A stretch of DNA of 7,612 nt from Desulfococcus sp. (GTDB taxonomy: Bacteria; Desulfobacterota; Desulfobacteria; Desulfobacterales; Desulfosalsimonadaceae). Below, in pieces: positions 1 through 6,109 of the stretch. Under the pieces are notes generated by a model that saw only the letters and a program-made list of their open reading frames with translations, did no database searches and had not been told where the DNA came from. The first letter of the stretch is position 1. Every line of letters starts with the position of its first letter. Location of the stretch: the NCBI GenBank assembly GCA_024641805.1, contig JAHECJ010000092.1:1-7612 (forward strand). The letters run 5' to 3'. The position numbers and the translations under genes were made by a program.

Positions 1-165
1 GTGATGAACATTGATGACAATACCGGCGATGCCCATTTTAATCAGCCGGCGGATGGTCAGGTCAATTAAGGGGCGACCGTCAATGGGGAATAGAGGCTTG
101 GGGATATGGTCCGTGTGCGGCTGAAGTCGGGTGCCGTAACCGGCTGCCAGAATGAGCGCTTTCAT
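1..165 (-). CDS. Sugar-phosphate nucleotidyltransferase, N-terminal 55 residues (cut by left edge)
   Basis: The ATG is at 165-163 and the frame stays open to base 1, giving 55 residues. The start reads MKALILAAGYGTRL, with P16, then PKPL at residues 22-25 and GRPLIDLTIRRL at 30-41. This is the classic nucleotide-binding opening of NTP-transferases (LAAGxGTRL...PKPL) that join a sugar 1-phosphate to an NTP and release pyrophosphate. The stretch resembles MurU (N-acetylmuramate 1-phosphate uridylyltransferase) and GDP-mannose pyrophosphorylase-like proteins; the sugar and base cannot be told from the N-terminus. It lies 42 bp after the plsB stop on the same strand with no hairpin between, so it is probably co-transcribed with plsB. 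No clear Shine-Dalgarno precedes the ATG. The protein is cytoplasmic by family. The family call is firm and the substrate is unknown. Confidence 0.9.
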   Translation of the reverse strand, partial: MKALILAAGYGTRLQPHTDHIPKPLFPIDGRPLIDLTIRRLIKMGIAGIVINVHH

Positions 166-207
166 TATTGATGGTTTTATCTAAAGTTATAATTAAGTTT
201 GCAGTTA

Positions 208-2823
208 CTAATGCGGAAGGAAACGGCGATACCGCTGGATCACTTCAGAATAAAATTCGATCTGGTCCTTGTCTTTTTCAGCCTCGGTCAGACCGTGGCT
301 GGTGAAGAATGTCACCGCATTTTTATAATTCACCTTGGAGAGCGCTTCGATGCGTTCCACTTCTTTGCGTTTGTACATCCGGTTGCCCAGCGACTGAATT
401 TTTTTAATATAGTCCTTGGTTTCAAAGATGGACTGTTTGGTGTATTTGATGTAGAAATTCAACACGATCCAGTATGATTCAAAATAGGGTACAAGAAACG
501 CTGCAAACAGATTCAGTTTCCTATACCCGACGGATGTCAGATTGTAGGTGTCCGGCAGGGTCGGGTGAGGCATAATGATGGCATCATCAATAAATGCCTT
601 GAGATTTTTCCGCACCAGGTATTCCACCGGCTGATCCGGATCGAAAATGAATTCATTTTCAAACAATTCCTGAAGAAACTTATAACTGACATGAATATCC
701 ACGGATGAAAACTGAAATGCATCGGCTTTTAATATGGCAAGCGCCGTATATGCGGCGGGAATAAATGCAATGATCCCGTTGTTTTTGTAATAGTCAAGAC
801 TGGGACGTTTGGATTCACTGATTTTGAACAGCGGGTTGGCAATGGCGGAAGTGGAAAATTCAGAGGTGCTTTTTTCAATCATTTTATTTTGTACAAATGA
901 TTCAAGAACCTGGTTAAACGTCTTGCTGCGGTCTATGATGAAAGTATCCGCCAGGTAGGCATCCTGGGCCAGGAGATACGTCAGGTAGGTGTCCACGTTT
1001 GCCATCAGCTGATTGGCATAGAAGCGTTTTTGGCCGCAGTTTAATATCGTACTGGCGATGACGGCATGAGGAGTAATCAGGGCGACCTGATTGATCGCGC
1101 CAATCAGTTTTTTGCCGAATTCGGAATATACTGTTTTGGCACTCGCAGCCGCAGGTTTTGAATATTGGTCATCACAGTGGCGCAGGTATTCCTTTAATGA
1201 AAACGGTTCGTGAAAGTTCAGATAGATTTTACCGTATTTTTTCTTTAAAAACTTTCTGGCCTTTATGACGTTTTTTAAGTTTTCCGGTGTTTTTTTCCCG
1301 CCTTCAATTTCATTGATATACGCTTTTTCCTCCAGTACCCGGTCATATCCGATGTAAATGGGAACAAAAGTCATATCATTCCAGTTGTTTTCGGTATAGG
1401 CGTCCATCAGCAGGGAAAGGAGGCCGAGCTTGGGCGTCAGCAGCTTGCCGGTTCTGCTTCTGCCGCCTTCAACAAAGAATTCAATATGAAATCCTTCCTC
1501 CAGAACTTTTTTGATGTACGCGGCAAAGATTTTGGGATACAACACCTCTCCCTTAAACGTCCGCCGGAGGAAGAAAGCACCACCGCCCCTGAAGATGGGG
1601 CCCAGGGGCCAGAATGAAAGATTTTTTCCGGCTGCGATCAATGGGCAGGGCATATTGTTGTTGAAGAATACGTAGGACAGAATCAGATAGTCCAGATGAC
1701 TTTTATGGCACGGCACAAGGATTAAGGGTCCTTTTTTGGATACCCGTTTCACTCTCTCAAGACCTTCATAATCGATGACCATTCCTTCAAATATGTTTTT
1801 AAACATCCACCGCAGGGTGATGTCATACATCCGGATGATTTTAGGATTGTAATTTGCGGCGATTTCATCCAGAAAATCGCCGGCCTGCTTATGGGCCTGG
1901 TAGATGGAGACCTGCTGGCTCTGGGCATAGTTGGTGATAATTTCCTGCACTTTCGGATTGGTCAGCATTTCTTCCTGAATTTCGAGTCTCGATTTTAAAA
2001 TTGGACCCGTGATGGTCTGACGGTGTTCATTGATCTGGGTCAAGAGATAACGGCGCAGGGCGACTGCCTGATCTTTTGAATTTAACTTTTTGATTTCCGG
2101 ACGATTTAAAAATTTATTCAAAATAACGGGATCGGAAGTTTCAATAAAAATTTTTCTGGAGTTTTTAAACAACGCCGCCAGTCTGCGGATTCTGCCCGGA
2201 TTTTCCTGCGTCCCGAAAAGCATATCAATAATGGTCAGCTGGGTAGTTCGCGGTGCCCGGCTGAAAAACATGAGATGGGGTAGAAATATAATTGATTTTT
2301 CGGTTTTTTTCTGGATTTCTATCAGATAATGCAGGGGATCTGTTTTTGATTTTACAAATCGCCGATAAAATCCTTTTTTTTCAACCAGGGAAAGCAGCGC
2401 AGTTTCACCGGAGATTAGTTTTTCCTCAATAAATCCGCTTGTGTAAGGGTTCTGGAGTGAAAAGTGCTTAAAAAAATGGTCCGCGTAGGACAATAAAATT
2501 TTAATAAATCGGAAGACGGGCTGCCACAAAAAGAACCGGTAATCCAGTCCGATACGGGGTTGTAAAATTCCATCGCGCTGATATCGCAGGTGATAGAATA
2601 AATATTCAAAATAACTTTTATATTTATTGACCAGGACCACAATCCCTTTGTTTTCAAGCTCCTGAATGGTTTTGAGGTGGGTGGGTGGGAGTTTAATATT
2701 GATAAAAAATAAATTTAGGATCATTCGGGAAATAAGTCCGGTGTTTTTCGGCAGATAACATGCGAAATGATTGTGTGTCCCGGATATCAGATAATTAATC
2801 CACTGGTTGAATAGTTTTTTCAT
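208..2823 (-). CDS. plsB: Glycerol-3-phosphate 1-O-acyltransferase PlsB
   Basis: PlsB transfers an acyl chain from acyl-ACP or acyl-CoA to position 1 of glycerol-3-phosphate, the first step of phospholipid synthesis at the inner membrane. From the ATG at 2823 the protein has 871 residues (E. coli PlsB is about 807). All four acyltransferase blocks are visible: block I HKSHLDY with the catalytic H373 and D378, block II GAFFLRR at 415-421, block III FVEGGRSRTG at 450-459, and block IV VPIYIGY at 487-493. Residues about 59-110 look like a decayed copy of block I (see findings). The remaining C-terminal 380 residues are the usual PlsB tail. A TTG four codons upstream (2835) is in frame. I prefer ATG 2823 because a GGG lies 5 bases before it and the start MKKLFNQW is natural. 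It is the first gene of a probable operon with the nucleotidyltransferase. No frameshift was seen. Confidence 0.95.
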   Translation of the reverse strand: MKKLFNQWINYLISGTHNHFACYLPKNTGLISRMILNLFFINIKLPPTHLKTIQELENKGIVVLVNKYKSYFEYLFYHLRYQRDGILQPRIGLDYRFFLWQPVFRFIKILLSYADHFFKHFSLQNPYTSGFIEEKLISGETALLSLVEKKGFYRRFVKSKTDPLHYLIEIQKKTEKSIIFLPHLMFFSRAPRTTQLTIIDMLFGTQENPGRIRRLAALFKNSRKIFIETSDPVILNKFLNRPEIKKLNSKDQAVALRRYLLTQINEHRQTITGPILKSRLEIQEEMLTNPKVQEIITNYAQSQQVSIYQAHKQAGDFLDEIAANYNPKIIRMYDITLRWMFKNIFEGMVIDYEGLERVKRVSKKGPLILVPCHKSHLDYLILSYVFFNNNMPCPLIAAGKNLSFWPLGPIFRGGGAFFLRRTFKGEVLYPKIFAAYIKKVLEEGFHIEFFVEGGRSRTGKLLTPKLGLLSLLMDAYTENNWNDMTFVPIYIGYDRVLEEKAYINEIEGGKKTPENLKNVIKARKFLKKKYGKIYLNFHEPFSLKEYLRHCDDQYSKPAAASAKTVYSEFGKKLIGAINQVALITPHAVIASTILNCGQKRFYANQLMANVDTYLTYLLAQDAYLADTFIIDRSKTFNQVLESFVQNKMIEKSTSEFSTSAIANPLFKISESKRPSLDYYKNNGIIAFIPAAYTALAILKADAFQFSSVDIHVSYKFLQELFENEFIFDPDQPVEYLVRKNLKAFIDDAIIMPHPTLPDTYNLTSVGYRKLNLFAAFLVPYFESYWIVLNFYIKYTKQSIFETKDYIKKIQSLGNRMYKRKEVERIEALSKVNYKNAVTFFTSHGLTEAEKDKDQIEFYSEVIQRYRRFLPH

Positions 2824-2894
2824 TTTTACCCGCAAATCATTTTTAATTCTGTTGGCAAGAAAATTAAAATAATTTTCTAATGATGCGATCTAAC

Positions 2895-2933
2895 GATTAC
2901 GGCGCACCAGGAGTGCGCCGCTAATCCTTTTTT
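2895..2933 (+). terminator. Hairpin followed by T-run, rightward terminator-like
   Basis: GATTACGGCGCAC (2895-2907) pairs with 2913-2926 across a 5-base loop CAGGA. The stem has 13 pairs with a single bulged C at 2921. Six T follow at 2928-2933, so it has the shape of an intrinsic terminator reading rightward. No rightward gene lies upstream of it; it sits about 70 bp in front of plsB, which runs the other way. In the plsB leader RNA it would fold but lacks a U-run. It could stop antisense transcription, be a leftover of a lost gene, or be a leader structure. Confidence 0.5.
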
Positions 2934-3139
2934 CAAGCAAAATTTTGTTTAAAAATACCAAGGAATGGTTTTTTTTGCAAGTGCATTATAAATTTTCTCT
3001 ATAAAAGCTCATGAAATCAAAAATTTCTACATAATCGATACTGAAAAAAAAATTGAGAAATTTTACCTTGCTTTAAAAAAAAGGGTATGTTAGACAATTT
3101 AGATGAAATATTGAAATTAAAAAGATCCTAAGGCATCCA

Positions 3140-3166
3140 AATTATTAAGATAATGAATTATTAAGA
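3140..3166. repeat. 11-bp direct repeat upstream of the small membrane-protein gene
   Basis: AATTATTAAGA occurs at 3140-3150 and again at 3156-3166, a 16-bp period, ending just before the ribosome binding site. It is AT-rich and may be chance or a local duplication; a regulator half-site pair is possible. Confidence 0.4.
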
Positions 3167-3168
3167 AG

Positions 3169-3177
3169 AAGGAGGGG
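3169..3177 (+). promoter_or_regulatory. Strong Shine-Dalgarno for the 91-residue membrane protein
   Basis: AAGGAGGGG lies 8 bases before the ATG at 3186. It is the closest match to the anti-Shine-Dalgarno in the window, which argues that this small gene is real and well translated. Confidence 0.8.
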
Positions 3178-3185
3178 TTGGCTTT

Positions 3186-3461
3186 ATGAAGACGTTAATA
3201 GGCGGCGCAATAGCAGCCGTGATCGGTGTGATTGGATTGGCAATCTGGTTTGATGCATTTTTGCAGCTTCTTGCGGGAGCAATTCCCGGTATGCTGTTGC
3301 TTGGTGGATGCCTGGCGCTTTATCTGGGTTTTGATGAATTGAAAGACACCTGGCAGGGTGAAAACAGTGTAGCAGGACCGGGTGCGGATTCTGATATGGA
3401 TAAATTCAAAAAAGAAAACGAAGATCTGAAAAAAGAAATTGAGGCATTGAAAACAAAATAA
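3186..3461 (+). CDS. Small two-helix membrane protein with charged coiled-coil tail, MamI-like layout
   Basis: This 91-residue protein is of unproven function. Residues 3-21 form a Gly/Ala/Ile-rich hydrophobic helix (GGAIAAVIGVIGLAIW), residues about 29-48 form a second one (GAIPGMLLLGGCLALYLG), and a short loop with W21, F22 and D23 lies between. Residues 49-69 are a polar linker. Residues 70-91 are a Lys/Glu-rich heptad-like segment that should form a coiled coil, probably in the cytoplasm. There is no cleavable signal peptide. From memory, the arrangement of two glycine-rich helices around a W-rich turn with an IP/VP start to helix two resembles magnetosome protein MamI, but similar small proteins occur widely in Desulfobacterota. 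Nothing else here is a magnetosome gene, so no such role is assigned. The gene is monocistronic: strong ribosome site before it, terminator after it. It is a real gene, and a role in membrane anchoring or oligomerisation is inference. Confidence 0.85.
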   Translation: MKTLIGGAIAAVIGVIGLAIWFDAFLQLLAGAIPGMLLLGGCLALYLGFDELKDTWQGENSVAGPGADSDMDKFKKENEDLKKEIEALKTK

Positions 3462-3493
3462 ACGCCTTGTCATTTATTTAGTATAGATTTTTT

Positions 3494-3530
3494 AAAAGCC
3501 CTGCGGTACCAAATATCGCGGGGCTTTTTT
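3494..3530. terminator. Bidirectional intrinsic terminator between convergent genes
   Basis: AAAAGCCCTGCG (3494-3505) pairs with CGCGGGGCTTTT (3517-3528), giving 12 pairs with one T-G wobble and an 11-base loop. T3525-T3530 gives the rightward U-run. The A-run at the left end, with further A/T beyond it, serves the leftward transcript. It sits between the small membrane-protein stop (3461) and the rnhA stop (3532), so it should end both transcripts. Confidence 0.9.
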
Positions 3531-3531
3531 G

Positions 3532-4218
3532 TCATGAAGAATCAGTTTGATCTGTTATTGCCGATGTCGCCAGCTGGTCCGCCCTTTCGTTGCCGCTGAT
3601 ACCGCTGTGTCCCTTGACTTTGATTATTTTCAAATCCTTAAATCGAGCCATCAGTGCTTTGATTGAATTGACCAGTGATATATTTTTTCTGGCTTTCCAG
3701 CCATTGATCAGCAGTCCGCAGGCATAACTGCTGTCCGTATAAATTCGAATGGGCAGGTCCGTCCGTTTGAGTTCCTTCAATGCGATTTCTATCGCCGTCA
3801 GCTCCGCGATATTATTGGTTGAGTCCCCGATGTATCTCGATATTTCCTTTTCGTGGCTTCCATACCGCATGAATACGCCGATGCCCGAAGGACCGGGATT
3901 GCCGGATGACGCACCGTCGGTATAAATTGTAATGGCATTTTTTTCCTCGCCGGGTGGCGCGGCTTGTTTATCTTCTTTTTTCTTGGTCGGGCGGCTCTTT
4001 GATTTTAGAGTGGCAGGGGGCTTTTCCTGTTTTGAATCGTTGGGATGGATTTCATGAACGGTTTCCGGTTTTACCCAGTATTCGTGCTCCTGGTCGAGCT
4101 GATATTTTATCAAGATTTTATTATTTTGAATCAGCGGGTTGCCTTCCGGATCGGCGGCCACCCAGACCTTGTTATTTTTAAATTGTTTGCGTATCCATTG
4201 ACAGTCTTCCGGTTTCAA
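3532..4218 (-). CDS. rnhA: Ribonuclease HI with N-terminal extension
   Basis: RNase HI cuts the RNA strand of RNA-DNA hybrids, removing R-loops and primers in the cytoplasm. In the 228-residue protein starting at TTG 4218, the catalytic domain spans about 95-220. The metal-binding acids are D101 (YTDGASSGNPG), E139 (NIAELTAIE), D162 (IYTDSSYA) and D214 (GNERADQLA), with the helper histidine H204 (KVKGHSG), so it should be active. E. coli RNase HI is 155 residues. The extra part here is a small region at about 1-57 (KVWVAADPEGNP, then YWVKPETVHEI) and a Lys/Pro-rich linker at about 60-94. I do not recognise the extension as the usual hybrid-binding domain. An ATG at 4284 would add 22 residues but overlaps the upstream gene by 53 bp and has GGCAGG jammed against it. 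The TTG has AAGGA 9 bases ahead and begins 13 bp after the upstream stop. It is the second gene of an operon. Confidence 0.94.
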   Translation of the reverse strand: MKPEDCQWIRKQFKNNKVWVAADPEGNPLIQNNKILIKYQLDQEHEYWVKPETVHEIHPNDSKQEKPPATLKSKSRPTKKKEDKQAAPPGEEKNAITIYTDGASSGNPGPSGIGVFMRYGSHEKEISRYIGDSTNNIAELTAIEIALKELKRTDLPIRIYTDSSYACGLLINGWKARKNISLVNSIKALMARFKDLKIIKVKGHSGISGNERADQLATSAITDQTDSS

Positions 4219-4227
4219 TTCATCGCA

Positions 4228-4232
4228 TCCTT
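4228..4232 (-). promoter_or_regulatory. rnhA: Shine-Dalgarno deciding the rnhA TTG start
   Basis: On the minus strand AAGGA lies 9 bases before TTG 4218. It touches the stop codon of the upstream NamZ-family gene, which favours translational coupling and supports the TTG over the upstream ATG at 4284. Confidence 0.55.
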
Positions 4233-5407
4233 TATTTATATAAATGGAGTTTTCGGGCGGATACAAGGTACTCGTCCAGCGCATCCTGCCAGCTATCCCG
4301 GATCAACCTAAGATCGTCAAGCTTTTCGATTTGCTTCCGGATATTTTCATTGCCGACAATCAAATCAAACGGCAGCCGTTCCCATTCGTACTCATAGGGG
4401 GGAGACTTCCACTGAAACTGATCTTTATGATGGTAAATGATGGCCTGGAGCAGATGTAAAGATGTCAGGTACGGTTCAAATTGATAGGGATTTGTGATGT
4501 GGATCTGGAAACCTTTGCAGACCTGCCCGGCCCATTTGTTGGATGTAGGCTCAAATGCCACCGGCCGGAGCAGTCCCCCCGGGATTTGCGGACCCTTTAC
4601 AAAAGAGAGGATTTTATCAATATCGATAAACGGCGCACCGAATTGCTCAAATGGCAAGGCGGTTCCCCGGCCTTCGGAAATATTAGTCCCCTCCCAGATG
4701 ACTTGACCTGGGTATACCGCGGCAGAAGCCGGCGTGGGAAGGTTCGGAGACGGCAGTACCCAGGGAAGACCGGTGTCCTGATAATACATCTCCCGGCGCC
4801 ATCCTTTCATTGGAATGATGGTCAGGCGGCAATTGATGTTGTAGGTCTGGTTGATGTATGCGGCATATTCTCCCATGGTCAGGCCGTGTCGCATGGGAAT
4901 CGGGAAACGCCCAACAAATGACGACATGTTCATGGTCAGGCAGTTTCCTTCAATTTGAACCCCATTGACCGGATTCGGCCGGTCGAGAACAATTACCCGC
5001 TTATTCAGTTTTGCTGCCGTTTCAAGGCAATATGACAGGGTGGACGTAAAGGTATATACCCGTGTACCGACATCCAGAAGGTCGATGATGAGCACATCAA
5101 TCAGATCAAGCATTTTCGGATTGGGAATCCGGGTTTTGCCGTAAAGGCTGAAAACGGGTATCCCCAGTTTGTCATCCACAAAATCATTTGATTCAATCAT
5201 GTTATCCTGTTTTTCTGCAAAAAAGCCGTGCTGGGGAGAAAACAGCGCTGTCAGCTGACCAGGAAATTTTTTGTGCAGCAGATCTCTGGCGTGCTGATAA
5301 CGGCGGTTCACAGACGCCGGGTTGCTCAACAGACCAATCCGCTGTCCGTCCAATTCCCCGTAGGGCTCGGCAATCAGGTTTTCAAGGCCGATCGTAACTT
5401 TTGCCAT
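4232..5407 (-). CDS. DUF1343 / NamZ (YbbC) family, probable exo-beta-N-acetylmuramidase
   Basis: From the ATG at 5407 the protein has 391 residues, a usual length for DUF1343. Characterised members (B. subtilis NamZ/YbbC) remove N-acetylmuramic acid from the non-reducing ends of peptidoglycan fragments. Family landmarks are GQRIGLLSNPASV near the start, FSPQHG at 56-61, LLDVGTRVYTF at about 110-120, LDRPNPVNG at 141-149, GLTMGEYA at 175-182, PSPNLPT at 219-225 and EGTNISEGRGT at 239-249. Two oddities stand out. The usual PEHG reads PQHG (Q59). There is no signal peptide or lipobox, so the protein looks cytoplasmic, whereas B. subtilis NamZ is secreted; it would then act on recycled wall fragments. 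A TTG at 5425 would add six residues, but AAAGGGA 8 bases before ATG 5407 fixes the shorter form. It is followed after 13 bp by rnhA. The family is certain; the exact activity is inferred. Confidence 0.92.
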   Translation of the reverse strand: MAKVTIGLENLIAEPYGELDGQRIGLLSNPASVNRRYQHARDLLHKKFPGQLTALFSPQHGFFAEKQDNMIESNDFVDDKLGIPVFSLYGKTRIPNPKMLDLIDVLIIDLLDVGTRVYTFTSTLSYCLETAAKLNKRVIVLDRPNPVNGVQIEGNCLTMNMSSFVGRFPIPMRHGLTMGEYAAYINQTYNINCRLTIIPMKGWRREMYYQDTGLPWVLPSPNLPTPASAAVYPGQVIWEGTNISEGRGTALPFEQFGAPFIDIDKILSFVKGPQIPGGLLRPVAFEPTSNKWAGQVCKGFQIHITNPYQFEPYLTSLHLLQAIIYHHKDQFQWKSPPYEYEWERLPFDLIVGNENIRKQIEKLDDLRLIRDSWQDALDEYLVSARKLHLYK

Positions 5408-5415
5408 GAGTCGGT

Positions 5416-5422
5416 TCCCTTT
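5416..5422 (-). promoter_or_regulatory. Shine-Dalgarno of the NamZ-family gene
   Basis: On the minus strand AAAGGGA ends 8 bases before ATG 5407. It overlaps the codons that a TTG start at 5425 would use, so it supports the ATG. Confidence 0.65.
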
Positions 5423-6094
5423 CAAGTCAGGTTCGTTTAAAGAAATTCAGTCTGTTTTCGCGCATTTTCGTAATCTTTTGACGGTGATGGGCATGCAGTC
5501 ACACATAATCCAAAAATTAAATTCCTGAAATTATGATCCGTTATTTGTATATTCATGCAACGATCCGAATTATTGGCTAAATAAAACCAGGGGAAAAATA
5601 ATGAAACAGTAATGTCATCAAATTGTCGAATTTTTGTAAAAAACGATGAAATTTTAAGAAAATGGAAAATTTTCAAAGATAATGGATCGCCGTGAAAATG
5701 CATAAGTATCGCTAATCGTCTTAATATTGCTGATGATATTAAAAATGAAAGAATCATTAGAAGTTTTACATAGTTGTACTAAGATGAAAATCTAACCTGC
5801 TTAGACAATTACAAATATATATTGTTTAAAAGTGGATAATAAAAAAAGAAATATCGCTAAAAACAAAATTTGACGGAAGGGTGAATATAATTTATAAGTG
5901 TCATCAATTCCCTGCTGATGATTTCTTGATCCATCAGCGCAATCCCAAAAAAAAATCAAAACAATATTTATTGTCCTTCCATTTGAATGCATAACGAAAT
6001 GGTTTTTTAATTTTGTTTTTTTGTAGTTCTTTTGTAACCGATTTTATTGACTGCAACAAGTAGTATTTTAACACATTTTCACGCCTATCCCGGC

Positions 6095-6101
6095 AAGGAA
6101 G
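6095..6101 (+). promoter_or_regulatory. dnaA: Shine-Dalgarno deciding the dnaA start
   Basis: AAGGAAG ends 8 bases before ATG 6110. It makes that ATG the start rather than the in-frame TTG at 6047, whose extra 21 residues do not look like DnaA. Confidence 0.75.
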
Positions 6102-6109
6102 AAGCATCA

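Larger units (their letters stand above)
2824..3185. other. AT-rich divergent spacer between plsB and the small membrane-protein gene
   Basis: This 362-bp stretch must carry the promoters of two genes pointing outward. It holds a GC-rich hairpin (2895-2926), an 11-bp direct repeat (3140-3166) and the strong ribosome binding site of the rightward gene. A weak rightward promoter-like pair is TTGCAA at 2975-2980 and TATAAA at 3000-3005, but its 19-bp gap is longer than the ideal 17. No convincing leftward promoter for plsB could be picked out. No coding frame of credible composition was seen. Confidence 0.6.
5408..6109. other. AT-rich spacer between the NamZ-family gene and dnaA, no convincing gene
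   Basis: These 702 bp should hold the divergent promoters of the NamZ operon (leftward) and dnaA (rightward). Visible items are long A and T runs (about 5940-6025), a 7-bp inverted repeat GCTGATG/CATCAGC (5914-5920 and 5932-5938, 11-base loop), and one near-match to a DnaA box (TTATCCACT on the minus strand, 5831-5839, one base off TTATCCACA). Two leftward reading frames (5437-5757 and 5801-5992) lack ribosome sites and have low-complexity composition, so I do not call them. No promoter good enough to list was found; the best before dnaA is TTGTAG (6021) with TTTATT (6043). Confidence 0.6.

Noticed and set aside
2962..2980. Sigma-54-like promoter (TGG ... GC) in the plsB spacer
   Set aside because: The gap between GG and GC is 8 bases instead of 10, and the rest is only a T-run.
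3020..3064. Inverted repeat AAAATTTC/GAAATTTT with 29-base loop
   Set aside because: It is all A/T-rich, with a long loop, in a region where such matches are expected by chance.
3186..3473. Leftward frame opposite the small membrane-protein gene
   Set aside because: It is a Phe/Cys-rich mirror of the real gene, which has the ribosome site and a sensible membrane layout.
4219..4284. Longer rnhA start at ATG 4284
   Set aside because: It would overlap the upstream gene by 53 bp and has no properly spaced ribosome site, while TTG 4218 has AAGGA at 9 bases.
5437..5757. Leftward 106-residue frame upstream of the NamZ-family gene
   Set aside because: No ribosome binding site, low-complexity Phe/Ile/Ser/Leu composition typical of AT-rich spacer DNA, and no recognisable motif.
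6047..6109. Longer dnaA start at TTG 6047
   Set aside because: The 21 extra residues do not resemble DnaA, and the good AAGGAAG site serves ATG 6110.
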